Shown: positions 37,575 through 50,000 of the stretch, piece after piece
How positions within the stretch are numbered: position 1 is the stretch's first letter
Layout of the letters: the number at the start of each line of letters is the position of its first letter
IMG/VR virus record: IMGVR_UViG_3300030117_007501
Location: 62,001-126,000 of that record
Reading direction: 5' to 3' (one strand)
DNA: 64,000 nt
From: a virus
Position numbers and translations under genes: made by a program
The notes under the pieces: generated by a model
The model's database searches: none
Told to the model about the DNA's origin: nothing
The model's input: only the letters and a program-made list of their open reading frames with translations

Positions 37575-38298
37575 AGAGGGTATAAAAAAGAAAGTCTTTA
37601 AGAGAAAAAGAGCAAAAAGAAAGAAAAATAATTATTTTACAAAAGTTCACGAAAACGCAATCATAGAGTATACGAATACCGATTGTCTTAAAAGGAGAAC
37701 GGAACTGTACGTCCAATTTATACAGCCCGCTCTTGATGAGATGGTTGATAAGATAATTTATACCTACAAATTCACAACACTTCCTAATATCGACACTCTC
37801 AAAGACGAGTGTAAAATATGGCTAACAACAATACTCGACAAGTATGATCCGAACAAAGGCTCGAAAGCGTTCTCTTATTTTTCAGTAGTTACAAAAAACT
37901 GGTTTATTCACAAGGTAAAAAAGAACTCGGCAAGAACAAAGAAAGAAATCTCGTATGAGGAGATGATAGAAACAGGAAGGCACGAGATAAGACAAACAGT
38001 AGCTCCAGACGAGACTTATATGCATAGGAGACTTGAGTTTGAGTTTTGGAATCTGCTGTTGGGACAGATGGATAAGTGGAATGTTGATAGTCTCAAACCA
38101 AATGAGAAGAAAGTCCTAGAGGCAGTCAAGATATTGTTGAACAATGTTGACGATATTGATATCTTCAATAAGAAGGCTGTGTATTTGTATTTGAGGGAGA
38201 TAACTGGGCTGAACACCAAGCAAGTTGTGAGCAACTTAAACAAGTTGAGAGAGAAATATAAACTTTTTAGACATAAGTGGAACCGTGGGCAGCTTTAA
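37564..38298 (+). CDS. T4 gp55-like late transcription sigma factor
   Basis: 244 residues. A very basic start (KKKVFKRKRAKRKKNNYFTK) is followed by a sigma region 2-like domain: WLTTILDKYDPNKGSKAFSY, then FSVVTKNWFIHKVKKN, the core-binding and -10-recognition helices. The C-terminal 100 residues are helical, with KPNEKKVLEAVKILL and an HTH-like TGLNTKQVVSNLNKLREKY. T4 gp55 directs host RNA polymerase to TATAAATA late promoters; one such box is at 10054. It is encoded just ahead of the tail operon and could read the TAWTTA-type boxes too. No gp33 coactivator is recognised with confidence. Confidence 0.8.
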   Translation: MTAEEGIKKKVFKRKRAKRKKNNYFTKVHENAIIEYTNTDCLKRRTELYVQFIQPALDEMVDKIIYTYKFTTLPNIDTLKDECKIWLTTILDKYDPNKGSKAFSYFSVVTKNWFIHKVKKNSARTKKEISYEEMIETGRHEIRQTVAPDETYMHRRLEFEFWNLLLGQMDKWNVDSLKPNEKKVLEAVKILLNNVDDIDIFNKKAVYLYLREITGLNTKQVVSNLNKLREKYKLFRHKWNRGQL

Positions 38299-38314
38299 AA
38301 ATATAAGTTATTTC

Positions 38315-38323
38315 TATTTACTG
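38315..38323 (+). promoter_or_regulatory. TATTTACTG box one base before an ATG
   Basis: CTATTTACTGT is followed by the ATG at 38325, with no Shine-Dalgarno, as at 5246. It stands at the head of the tail/baseplate operon, directly after the late sigma gene. Confidence 0.45.
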
Positions 38324-38324
38324 T

Positions 38325-38627
38325 ATGAGCAAATTAGACGACTACATAGAGAAAGCCACTTCAAACGTTACTGAAGATAGAGCAGCAACAAAAACACTTC
38401 TTGTGAATTTGCTAAAGTACATGCAAATATCTGACGATAGACACAAGGAAGTTGGCTTGATAGCTGCAAAGTATCTAGAAACCCTGCAGAGATCAAATGA
38501 ACAACTAGTAAAGCTAGCGAGCCTAGTTTCAAAGAAGGAGTCATCCATTCCCGGACTCACGGACGATGATAGGGAAGATTTGTTTGATATCATCAAAAAC
38601 ACAAACAAGAGTGGGGATACCGAATAA
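38325..38627 (+). CDS. Small helical protein at the head of the tail operon
   Basis: 100 residues. Helical throughout (TKTLLVNLLKYMQISDDRHK, GLIAAKYLETLQRSNEQLVK) and ending in an acidic tail (DDREDLFDIIKNTNKSGDTE). I recall proteins of this type beside late-sigma genes in several large marine phages, without known function; a terminase small subunit or transcription coactivator would have this size, but no motif decides. It overlaps the next gene by 1 base (TAATG). Confidence 0.65.
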   Translation: MSKLDDYIEKATSNVTEDRAATKTLLVNLLKYMQISDDRHKEVGLIAAKYLETLQRSNEQLVKLASLVSKKESSIPGLTDDDREDLFDIIKNTNKSGDTE

Positions 38628-39838
38628 TGTCAGGAGCAATAGAAAGCGGAGCAAAAACCCCACGTCCTCTGGCACCGGGAACAACGAACGCCACAACAAG
38701 AAAATCAGGAAAAACTAGAGCCCCAATAGGTACACGTCCAGGGCACTCTAGAATTGTGGACGCCCAAGTTGAAACTCAGAGAATGGCAAAACGAGCTTAT
38801 GAAAGCCGGACAGAGACAGCTCAGTACCCATGGGCACAAGTTTATTTCGCAAGACTGTTGAAGGTTGAAGAGGTGTCGACAATATTGGGAAACAACCTTT
38901 ATAAGAAATTATATAATCAAGTAATTCACTCATCAGCTCAAGACATACAGTTACTTGAGGTGGTGGGAGGTGTTGATTTCGAGCATGCTTGTTATAACGC
39001 ACCAGAAAACATCTACGTCAACAGTGAAGACTGGCAACATGCCCAAGCTCAAGAGCGCTGTGCGGTAGGTAAATTTGCTAAATTCTACGCGATAACGAAC
39101 GATTCACAACTGCCAGTTGTGGGTAGCTCAATACAGATTGAGTGGACGGACTTCAGTCCGAAAGTAACAGGGATAATTCGTGATTTTGCATCCGACACGG
39201 GCATGCCCGGTGGCCCAGCATCATCCCCTTCTCCGATGGGTTCATTTTCTGGGGGAACAGTTAGAAATCTCGGCGCCGCCCCGCTTGACAATACACCGCC
39301 AGTCAATGAGGCGATGCCTCTAACAGACAATTTTAAATTTAAAGACTTCCGATGTAAAGATGGTACCCCCGTGCCTGATAAATACAAAGACAGAATTAAA
39401 GAATTGGCAACTCAATTGGAGATATTAAGAGCTGAACTGGATGGTAGAAAAATGGTTATAATATCAGCGTATAGAACAAAGAACTACAATGACAAGCTTA
39501 GAATCAAAGACGGTAAAGAAGCCGGAGTATACACAAGTCAGCATATAAAATGCAGAGCAGCGGATATTGTCGTTCCCGGCCGAAGCCCTCAACAAGTGCA
39601 TGCAAGATTATTATACCTCATAAAGCAGGGAAAAATAAAAGAAGGTGGTGTAGGAATTTATGATAAGTTTGTACACTACGATACAAGAGGGGTAAAAGCT
39701 CGCTGGGATGAGAGAACTACGAAACCGACAGGACATAAGTCGATTAAGGATGGAGGCAGAGCGCCCCTGCAATCGGAATCACCAGAGGGCAAAGAAGATT
39801 CGGATACGTTTGAGCCTTTAAATAACTTGAACGATTAG
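38627..39838 (+). CDS. Tail/baseplate hub-like protein with fused M15 peptidase
   Basis: 403 residues. Residues 1-60 are a basic, Pro/Thr-rich arm; 65-185 form a domain with AKFYAITNDSQLPVVGSSIQ and IEWTDFSP, possibly an OB-like hub fold. Residues 190-225 are a Gly/Pro linker. Residues 231-365 are an M15 peptidase: RCKDGTPVPDKY, ISAYRTKNYN, SQHIKCRAADIVV (His306, Asp313) and FVHYDTRG (His350). In T4 the hub protein gp5 carries a lysozyme in a comparable place; here a peptide-cutting enzyme would open the cell wall during entry. The peptidase is paralogous to the standalone protein at 16555. Confidence 0.85.
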   Translation: MSGAIESGAKTPRPLAPGTTNATTRKSGKTRAPIGTRPGHSRIVDAQVETQRMAKRAYESRTETAQYPWAQVYFARLLKVEEVSTILGNNLYKKLYNQVIHSSAQDIQLLEVVGGVDFEHACYNAPENIYVNSEDWQHAQAQERCAVGKFAKFYAITNDSQLPVVGSSIQIEWTDFSPKVTGIIRDFASDTGMPGGPASSPSPMGSFSGGTVRNLGAAPLDNTPPVNEAMPLTDNFKFKDFRCKDGTPVPDKYKDRIKELATQLEILRAELDGRKMVIISAYRTKNYNDKLRIKDGKEAGVYTSQHIKCRAADIVVPGRSPQQVHARLLYLIKQGKIKEGGVGIYDKFVHYDTRGVKARWDERTTKPTGHKSIKDGGRAPLQSESPEGKEDSDTFEPLNNLND

Positions 39839-39849
39839 AAGAGGTTGAT

Positions 39850-41019
39850 ATGGCTAAGAAAAAGACAGGACTAGCTCTTGGGGACAAGGATGGAATAGAA
39901 ACCAAGGGTATATGTTATGATAAGAAGAAGGAAGAAGTTCCTCTCTATAACGCTAGGAAAGGCGACTATGTTATAACAGGCGAAACTGACAAGGGTGTCA
40001 ACAACAACGCATGGATAGTTTTGGGCAGAGATAGATTAAACGATGCATGTTCAGGCTATGGTGGAATTGGGCACTCTAGTTCGGGTGCAATAGATATAGT
40101 CGTAGGCAGAATGACACCAGTCCCAATGAGTGTCATGGGCGAGGGAAGCAAAAAAGAAAAGGTTTTCGTCGACCCTATGTACACCCCCATAATAGCTTCA
40201 AGCTTAGCAGGAACTAAAAAGAAAAAGGATCCTGCCAGAAGCGGACAAGCAATTACTGTGGATGCCGGCTCTGCAGCTGTAGGGGGAGAAGATTACGAAG
40301 AGATTGGTGAAGTTGGTACACCACAGGAAGACTCAGAACATGTTCAGAGTTGTTCCGAAAAAGGTATATTTTTCGACGCCGCGCGTATTTATATAAGCCA
40401 GAAGGCTGACATAGATCATTATTTTGGATTAGTCGAAGCAGGAGCTATTCCTTCTCCCGGAAGAGGGGTGGCACCCAGATCTGCAATAGCTATGAAGGCT
40501 GATGGCGTTAGGATAATTGCGCGAGAAGGCATTAAGTTGGTTACGATGGGCAATCACGGCACACCAGGCGGCACAGGCACCTACAATTCTAATGGAAAAA
40601 AGATAAATGCAGTGCAAGGAATTGCGCTTGTGGCAGGAAACGGCAAGGATCAGAACGGCTTGCCTGTCAAGCAGCACCCCATTGTTCTAGGTACTGCTCT
40701 CTGTGCAGCATTGCATGAACTGGGATCAGAGTTGGCAAAATTGGCAGGTGTCGTCGCCAAACAGGGTGAGTTGAACAGTAAGATGTACACTGCTTTGATG
40801 CATCACACTCACGGAGAAACAGCCCTCGGCGCAGTTACTCTCCTGTCTCCATCCGCAACTATGGGAGGCGCTCAGGCTATTACTGAAAATATCACTTTTG
40901 TCCAGTCTTCAGTGATAGGTATGCAAGCGAATCTTTCGACATGGGCTACCTCGCAAACCGGTGGTGGAAAAGGGGGCCCGGGCGCCAAAATTTGCAGCAA
41001 TTGGAATACGGTAAACTAA
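39850..41019 (+). CDS. Baseplate/spike structural protein
   Basis: 389 residues, start set by AAGAGG. Contains Gly-rich loops, SSSGAIDIVVGRMTPVP, IAMKADGVRIIAREGIKLVT (a strand repeat like that of gp5/VgrG beta-helices), and a C-terminal helical part with LGTALCAALHELGSELAKLA, then HHTHGE and a Gly-rich end. Placed between the hub-peptidase and the giant protein, it may form the central spike or its adaptor. No close family recognised. Confidence 0.65.
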   Translation: MAKKKTGLALGDKDGIETKGICYDKKKEEVPLYNARKGDYVITGETDKGVNNNAWIVLGRDRLNDACSGYGGIGHSSSGAIDIVVGRMTPVPMSVMGEGSKKEKVFVDPMYTPIIASSLAGTKKKKDPARSGQAITVDAGSAAVGGEDYEEIGEVGTPQEDSEHVQSCSEKGIFFDAARIYISQKADIDHYFGLVEAGAIPSPGRGVAPRSAIAMKADGVRIIAREGIKLVTMGNHGTPGGTGTYNSNGKKINAVQGIALVAGNGKDQNGLPVKQHPIVLGTALCAALHELGSELAKLAGVVAKQGELNSKMYTALMHHTHGETALGAVTLLSPSATMGGAQAITENITFVQSSVIGMQANLSTWATSQTGGGKGGPGAKICSNWNTVN

Positions 41020-41020
41020 T

Positions 41021-44000
41021 ATGGCTAACATGAAAATACGAATTGTAAAAGGAGAAGTTTCAGCATCTGCCCTGAGAGCGTATTATTATGGCACATCAGT
41101 TGAAACCAGACAGCAAGACGAAGATCAGGGCATCAACACTATATCTCCCGGAGATGTATACACTTTTGAGTTCAAGTATAATGACATCGGCAAAGGAGAA
41201 TATAAGCTAGGCTACTCCGGAAAGGAGATGCTGGCGATAAAAGAATTTTTAGCCTCGGTGGTTGATCCAAGCACGTACAGGATAGAAGATAGGGGAATTT
41301 TCGGAGCCCGAAGAACAAGGGTAGCTTCAAGCGACGCAGAGGCGGCAACAGATAGGAATTCCCCTATATCGATGAGAGACGGATTTACTTTCGATGAAAA
41401 GACTCAAGCAGCCCTAACAATATGGCAAATGAACAACAGTGCCAGTATAAGAGAGTACGGAATTACTCATTTGGGTTGGACACGGGACGCAGACAGCCAT
41501 TACAGTGAAGAAATAGGCAGCTTTGGGCTAGCTTCATTTGCTATAGCTCACGGCTGGTCTCAGGGTAGAAAACATTTTTATGATGAGGGGTTTGGATCCC
41601 CGCCGAGCAAGGTTGACGCGGCAACAGAGCAGATAAGAGAAGCAATATCTCCAAACCCCCCTTCATCACCAAGCCGCCTACATATGGCTGCAACCCGAGT
41701 CGCTGATGTAATCCATGAGGCTGTCCCCAAAGACAACGAAGGTAGAGCAATTGAAACTGGGGAGCTGACAAAGGAACAACATCAGCAGCACGCACTATCA
41801 GAGTTGTCGACTCCAGAGCCTAGCGGCAATCAAGCGCCATGGGAAGATCCGTCCGGAAAGAGAATAGGCGTATTCGTTGATACTGATTTTACTTTAGAAA
41901 ATCCTCCTTCTTTTTCTTATGAGGAGGACATGATATCTTATCTTCTAATGAAGGAGCGTGAAGCGCTCGAGAAGGTGTTCGATCATTATGGAAAGGCAAG
42001 CACTTGGCCATTCCCGATAGGTAGAATGGTGAACGAAGAAGAGCCTACAATGTCCGCTTGGTATGATATAGAAGCCATGCCGGAAGCTATAAATGTCACT
42101 ATAGACGAAACTCCAGCCGGCGCCATGCGCTATGATCAATTTGAAGCGCGCTACTCTTGGGCACTTCGACAAGGTGCCGCAGCGAGAGGTAGAATACCTT
42201 TAGTGTGGGCGGAGGCAGGAGTTGTAATTACGCCGAAAGAGTGGAGGCTGGGCTTAGCAGCAACGCCAGATTTACCAGAAGAAGATAGATCGTCACAGCA
42301 CTTTACCGACATTGACGTTGTTGTTAGAGAAGTTTTTCGCGCTCCAAAAGCTCGTCCGGGTGATGTGTATAGGCTTCAGTTCTGGGTTAACAAAGGGATA
42401 TTGCGAGAAGGAGCATCATCAGGGGGAACTAGGTTTACACCAGCTGATGTTATAACTGCTGCAGTTGTTAATTACGAAAAGGCAGCTGGGGCAATTGATG
42501 CTGCCGGAGAGTTTCTGGAAAACCCTGGCGCTGCAGTAGAAGCATGGGTTGGAAAAGCCGAAGACAGAATAAATAAATCTGTCGACGCAGCTGAAGATTA
42601 TGTTCGCTCTAATCTGAGGTATGCTGATCAAAACAAGAAGAAGGTGGCAAGAAACGTTTGGAAGAAGTGGAGAGAAGACACCAGACGAAGGCAGGCGGAT
42701 CAAAGGTATGCTAGTGCCGAAGCCCGCGCTGCACAGATATTGGAAGCTAGAAAAAAGTCCGGCTTCCCAACTCCCTCTCACGTAACATATGAAGCTAGAA
42801 CATTCAAAAAGCACATAGAGGCTGTCGCCTCTAAGATGGATGAGTTTCAGAAAGAGTTGGTAGAGTGGCAAAAAGCCTCAGTTAAAAATGTAAAAACATC
42901 AGGAGGTTCGTTTGTTCCGGTGTTGGATTTGTCGGTGGAGGCTCAAAACTTACGAGACTGCATACCAGCTTTCGAAAGAATATTGGGAAGGAACGGATTC
43001 AAACTAAGAGACAAGTTTGGAGAATATATAAAAGTCTCCTACGTACCAGACAAAGATGAGACGTCCGCGAAAAACGTGCTAGGGGCATTGATAGCTACCA
43101 TGTCCTTTGTTCCTAGGAAGGGTGAAGGTGTTTTTGGTACTAGATCTGCATCAGCTTTTGTGGGAGGGGATTACCAGACAGACGAAGAAAGCGAAAAGAT
43201 GACAATCCGCGTGAAAGCAGGCGCTAGAGAGTTCGACTCGCACATAGAAGCAAAAAGTTTAGAAGACATATCTGATCCCGCCATCGTGAATAGGAGAAAT
43301 AGTCTCTATTCTAAACTTAAGCACCCCTTCAACAACCCAAGAACTCTGGCATACCTGATGCAGCTAGAGGAGATGTACAACTACATCAATAAGCCTGCCG
43401 ACTGGGGGAGCGACTGTAATGATGTTTTAATGCCAAAGTCCATTCCTTTTGCCATGCAGTTTACATATCCTCTACCTGGTATCAAGCCAAGAACTCCAGA
43501 TAACTATGGGAAGCCAAAGGAAGGGCCCGATTCGTTTGACAAGGCAGCGCTGCAAGTTGATGGTTCAATGCTTAAGATGATGGGCGAGATAAAGACTGCA
43601 AGTCAAGCTGTTTCGGAAAAGATAGCCATATCAGAGGAAGAAAAAGACGCTCTCCTAAAGGTGGAGCAGGGCAAGGTATATGACATAAACGATTTGCTGC
43701 CTCTCGGCGAATTGTGCACATGGGAAGAAATACAGCAAAAGGTGTTGAAAAAGTTTGACTTCAAAATGATGTTGTGTGAGTGGGCACAGTGTTTAGCTAT
43801 CCCCTGGCCTATTGAGTTTGATTGGGATTTGAACTTTGACTTCGACTGGCCAAAGATTCCAACATTTGATTTATACATGTTGTATCCTATAATTGTAGCA
43901 AATCTCCTAGAGATGCTGATAAGACTTCTTTGTACAATAATTATGAAGCTGTTGGATATGATAAGGTTGCCGAATTGTGATGACTTGTTCGACGCTGCAT

Positions 44001-47000
44001 TGTACGGCATATCGTCTATAGCAAACGCAGTAGAGGAGTACCACAACCAAAAGGACGGAGAAGGGGGTATTGTACTCTTTAATGCAACTTCCGGAGTTAA
44101 TCCTATAAATGCTGAATTTTTGAAACTGATAAAGGCGCAAACTCCCGGACAAGCAGAGGCTCAAAAAAGATTCATACAAAACTTGGCAGACTTTGGAGTA
44201 TCTGCAGAATACATGGAAGACAATAATCTTGACGGTGAAACTGTCTCGGCTCTTTTCGAAGATGTATCGAGAATTTTGACTCCTACAGAACTTTGTGCTC
44301 TTTTGCAGGGAGCGCTTAACCACGAAACAGTAGAGTTGGTAAGAAGTCTAATAATATCAACCCAGCCGTCATTAGCATCCTTTTTCAGAAATGATACAGC
44401 GGTATCTCAGTTCTTCTCCTCTCTTGGAGGCTTATTGGGGCAAGAGATATGCGATATTGTCAGTAGAGCCCCCGCCGAAGCGATGTCTTCCGGAAGGTGC
44501 GATGACGGCACTAACTTGAGAGACTACTTGGCAGCTGGCGGTGCCGACGCTCAACAGATAGCTAACGCACTAGCTATAGCCAAAGCAGAGGCAGATAGAA
44601 GATTGGCAGTCGCCAACTCACTAGCAAGTTCAAATCCGCTGGATGGTGTTGTACCAAAAAATGTAGTAGATTTTTCAGATCCTAATGCTGTTATTTCAGA
44701 TATACCACCTGCTTTAATGAATCAACTGTCAAATGGGGTATCATCTATAATAGGAACAGTCAAGGGAACGTATTTGCAGGAAATAACAAGATATGTCCCA
44801 TCTCTATATGATACTGACTCCCGAGCAATGAATTTTCTAGATCCTGAATTTAACATATTTTTTAGAATTCAGGCGGAAATAGCAATGAAGATATTAATGG
44901 ACTTTGAAAGTCAAACTCCCAAACTGCTCTCCGATATGCCGCTACCTAAGTGGGAGGCTAGAAATTCTCTGTACACCACATACAGATACAATTTTGAAGG
45001 ATTCCAGAGGCAATTGATTCCGATGCCATTTTCTTCGCCACCCTATCGAATTGAGTATAAGGAAACAGTAATTGAAGTTCCAAACGCTTTTGAAACGAGT
45101 GGCTTGCCTGGTTCGAGCTATCGAAGTCTAGAAGACTGGCTTCAGCAGAGTAATCTCATGTCTGACGAGGGCAGTCCAATGGGGCAATTTGTGCTAAGAA
45201 CAGTGTTGGATGACGAGGAGGGAGTAATACTAGAAGAAGACACCTCAGTCCAAGAGCATCCAGAACTGGGCCCAAAGCTTATATCTGCAACTATGTTATC
45301 GAAAACTGAGCCACAAGACGGTTCCATATTGTTTGGCGATGATGACTGGCAATATACAACTAAATATGGAAAAGTTAAGTCCGCTAGCGATATTGCAAAC
45401 ATACAATTGGCGGCAGACGGACGCTACGGTGAAGCAGGTGAACCAACTGCCGTTGCTGACTTTATTAAAGAAGTTATGGATGATGTAAAATCTCGACTAA
45501 ATGAGCTTCAAATGCATATAATGAGAGATTTGGAGGTTAACCATAAGCAAAGGGTGGAGTCTAATATTGCACCGGATGTCAGGAGATTGATATTAAAGGA
45601 AGAAGAAATAAAGAGAGAACAGCTACCAGCAACTCTAGAGAGAATTTACGGGCCCGCCGCTGAGGTATCCAACTTGGAGCATTTTTATGCGGATGAGGAA
45701 GGGTTCAGGATGATGATCCCAGAAGTCGTGGACAACGAAGGCACTTCTTATGATGCAGATATAACCTATATAGAATATCCCGCAGACTCTCAAAATAGGA
45801 ACGTAGTCTCAACGGTTATTCGAGATAACGTCGTACTTAAAAACAGTCAGCAGGACGCTGCGACAATTATAAGAGTTGACGAGTGCGATGAATCTATTAT
45901 CGAGCTAATAAGAGAAGATTATCCCGATAATACACCTTCTTTGTTTGAAGATTTCACTATTCCTCCGGGCAAAAATCAGCGTCCCGAGTCTTTATTTCAC
46001 CTAACAAAGAAGAATTTTGAATTAGATTATCAAAGATACGGGCTCAATAAGCCAGACATGCTCGAAAGAGGTTCGAATGCTTTTCCATTGTTTCACGACT
46101 ATGTGTATACTGGCTTGTATAAGCATATGCAAGAAGTCATTTTCGAGAAAGTTTTTGATCAACTAGCTTCAAGTCCAATGTTTGATCCGGAAGAGTTGAG
46201 AAAGATAGATAATAGACTCAGAGGAAAGGCAGAGATAAGCCCAGAGGGTTGTTTGAGGTTGTCTGAAGGCTTAATGAATTTTGATAGGTTAATAAAGAAT
46301 GCCACAGACATGGTGAGAGAGGAGTTTAAGAAACCTGAAAACGCACTAGCAAATAGAGATTATTCAGATCCAGGCCCGTTTGAACAAGGTGTTTTAACCG
46401 CCTTAGTTAGCTTGATGGTGGATGTCCTATTGGTTGAGATAGCCATGAGAGGCGGCGTAGCCTTTTCAACCTACAGTACGGAAAAACTCTTAAATGATAC
46501 TGTGTTCAGGGAGTACATTCTCAAGTTTATCGATTCAAGCGTACTCGATATATCGAGAATGGGATTCGATTACGGATCCGCCTATGATGTCTTTTATAAA
46601 AAATTGGGATCCCTGTCTGGTATGCCTGTTGGCACCGATAGTCAAAGGAGAGCAGCATTATTGGAGTTCTTGGCTCTTAAGCTGTGGAATGCGGACAATA
46701 CATCGTCGGTTAGAGAAACCAGCCTTACTGACGAGGGTGTTGCTATAGCGCAAAGAATAGATAAGGCATTTGGCACAAAAACAGATACTTTCTCCCTGGA
46801 CGATAGCTTTAAGATTGTTCCCGTTTCTAGATGGATACCAAAAACTGATCAATTGTGGCAGAAATATAGAAACTTTTCGCACACAATGCCCTCCGCGACC
46901 CTGGAAATAACTAGGTATGATAATACACCCCCAAACCTAATTGAAACAGAACAAGAGTTCCTCTTGTCGCCGATAAAGCTTCCCCATCTTGATGATGTTA

Positions 47001-50000
47001 AGAAGAAGGGAAGATTTTATATTGAGAATTATATAAGAATCATCGGGCCCGGCGCTAGCAGTCTTGAGGGTGATGAGTTTAAGTTTGGGCAAGAGTTCCA
47101 AGAATTTAGAAGGACTTTGAGAGAACAGATATTCATTGCATCATTGGGCAGTCCTCACTTGGCATCGTTTGGCCAGGTAGACTTCCAGTTGGATCGCTTC
47201 GAAGCACAGGTGGAGAGAACCAACACCGCTGTAGGCGAAATAGAAGATAGGCTTGAAGAGCTTGAGGTTATGGAGCCGGTACGTATAGCCGATGACGATA
47301 ATTATTTAACCGTAGATCCTCCAACTGCTCCCGTGGGACAATCGCAGGAATTGGTTAATTCAACTGAGTTGGTTGATTTTATCCGAGCTTCATATCACGA
47401 AGGCTTCGATAAAGAGATGTGTGATATTGTTGGAGCTATATATTCGGACAACCCTCTAGATCCGTGTTACATGTCTCCAAAATCAAATTATCGATTTCCA
47501 ACAAGGCTTATTAAGAAAAGAAGAAAGTTTTTAAAAATACGCCCAAACAACTCATCGACATATAATCTCGGCCCTGCAGATGTTGCCGTAGAGGACGGTT
47601 CCCACATAAGCTTATTTATGCAGGCTCATCAATACAAGGAAGATAATTCCCGATGGGGCGTGCAGGATTCTAACAACAATTCTCCATGGGAATATTATTC
47701 TGTTCCTGCAAATGTATGTGAAATATCAAAAAACTACAGAAACATAGATAACCCGGAAGAAGACACATTTGTCAATATCTTGAATCAGTTTGCACCAGTC
47801 GAAGGCGAAGATCCACGTGCCCCGAGCGATAGGGCGGATATAATTATATCTCTAGAGGTAAAGGATATGGTGGATAAAATATATGCTCTAGAGCCTCTCG
47901 AAATGCCAGAATTTCCAGATAGGGATCATTACAACGGAGGTGAGGCGATAGTTTCATCGATGATGAATCAGTTCACTCCGATAGGAAGAGTCCGCCTGGT
48001 GACTGGTGGTAAAGTGGGGTATAGATATCCATACCGCCCTTCGGAGGTAAACGACAAAGAAACATACCCTAGGCTTAAGAGCGGACTAACAATAAAGAAA
48101 GTACAACTTTTAGATGATGAAGCTATCCCGTATGAGGTGGACGGCGAGACTGAGTGGCATCCACTCGATCCAGATGCGCCATGGATACGTGCAGGTTGGG
48201 GTGACGTCCTCGATCAAGAACGGTTTGGAGGTAGATCTTTCCATAATCTGGGCAAGTTAACGGAAGAAAGATTCGAATATCACAAAGAAAGAGGGCACTT
48301 AATAGAAAACTCTCCGGAAACACCGGGCTTGGGACGTCCAAAGGGCATATATGAAGAGTGGACAGAGTATGTGATAGATCACGAAATGTATGTCTTCGAT
48401 CATCCGGGAGAAAGTTGGCACCACCCAGATGAAATGCCGGCACTGACGTCATTGGTGATGTCTAAGATAGCGCAGTTTACTGCTATCGACGAAAACACCG
48501 GCCGCCCTAACGTCCTCGGGCGGTCTGTTTTCGCTCCAAGTATGTATAGTGGCCAAAACAGAGGCCTGCGCGCTCCACGTGAACAATGGTCCAGGCAAAA
48601 CAGGCCAAGTCGATACCGTGCTGATGAACATGCCGCAGTGATGAGGGCTTGCGATCACGAAAATCCGGGCACTCATTATCCAAGAGTGTACTCCACGACG
48701 TTCACTGCACCTAGGAACACGCGTACCATGGAACGAAATTTCAACGACACCGGCACGGCGAGCCCTGTCTTCCTCGCGTTGGATCAATATCCGTTTGGAG
48801 GAAATCATGCCATCACAGAGCATAATTCCTTCAGGAGGCTTCCGAAAAATTCTCGCCCCGACTTGTTTAATCCGGGAGCATGGTATCCCGGTGCACACAT
48901 GAGTGATGGTCAGTGGTCAGAGGGCAGTAGTTTAATAGCTAACAGAAGCAAATCAATGTCTTTTGGATACGTATTGTCTCGCCCAATGGGACACTCAAAA
49001 GCTGGTCAAGCGCCTGCCGGCCCAGAGAATTCTCGAGAATTGAGGGCTAATCAGTACGCTGTCCCAGTAAGGATGCTTGTAACGAAAGTAGATTATAAGC
49101 AGGATATGTATGACGAACAAGGAAACGTAACAAGATCTCAGATACTACATTCAGAAAGCTTCATCAACTATGAACTCCCAGAGGCAGTAAAGGGGCTGGG
49201 GCACAATGAGGGTGAAATAGTTGAGCATGATTTTTCATCTCCTGTAAACGTACAACGAGGACAAACAGTTAAGCCTGCCTTGGCAAAAATGAATTTTGAT
49301 AGGAAAACCTCCCTGCAAAGAGGGTTGAATCAGTTGGCTTTTGAATACTGCCTAGGGGGCACCAGATCTAATTCGTTGCGAGATTCCAATAGGGCAAGGA
49401 TGTTCGCTCATTATGGCTGGCCAGCTCGCGGAGTCGTGAACCCCGAAGGCGAAGTATTCCAGAGGTTTCAAAAGAGAGTTCACGCATGGATAATGGAGCC
49501 CGACAACGAACAAGCGCCTCCAGACTCCCTTCGATGGGAGGACATCTGGCCTGACGACCCACCACCCGCTCAGCGATCGCCAAATCCTGCAAACTCCTAC
49601 TACAATGAAGCGAAGCGGGCTATGGAGCGAATTCGCGACGATAATCGAGGCTCTGGAATTCAACAATTGCGGCGCCGCGAAATGTTCGTACGAGAAAACT
49701 TGCTAAACAATCCATTACACCCAGATTATGACATCATGGGCCGGATCGGTGGTGGGATGGACGATGTTGACGGAGCCGACATAATGCACCGCCATTGGAT
49801 AACTCACATGCGCAGATTCGAGCCCGGTACGACAGCTAACATCGAATTTTTAGAGGCAATATGGAGAGGAAGATTTCAGCCCGGCAATTATGGTCCGGAC
49901 AACGACTCTAGTTATCGCGGCGGCCATTTGCCTTTCATAGGTGAAAAGATAACACTAACTAAGTTTACTGAAAATGGATTAATAGGACAAGAAGAAGATA

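Noticed and set aside
42419-42871. Long minus-strand open frames inside the giant gene (also 43603-44046, 43907-44323, 48123-48452, 48449-48898 and others)
   Set aside because: They are antisense shadows: low-complexity or Cys/Ser-rich translations, no ribosome sites, and the plus frame is continuous and protein-like.
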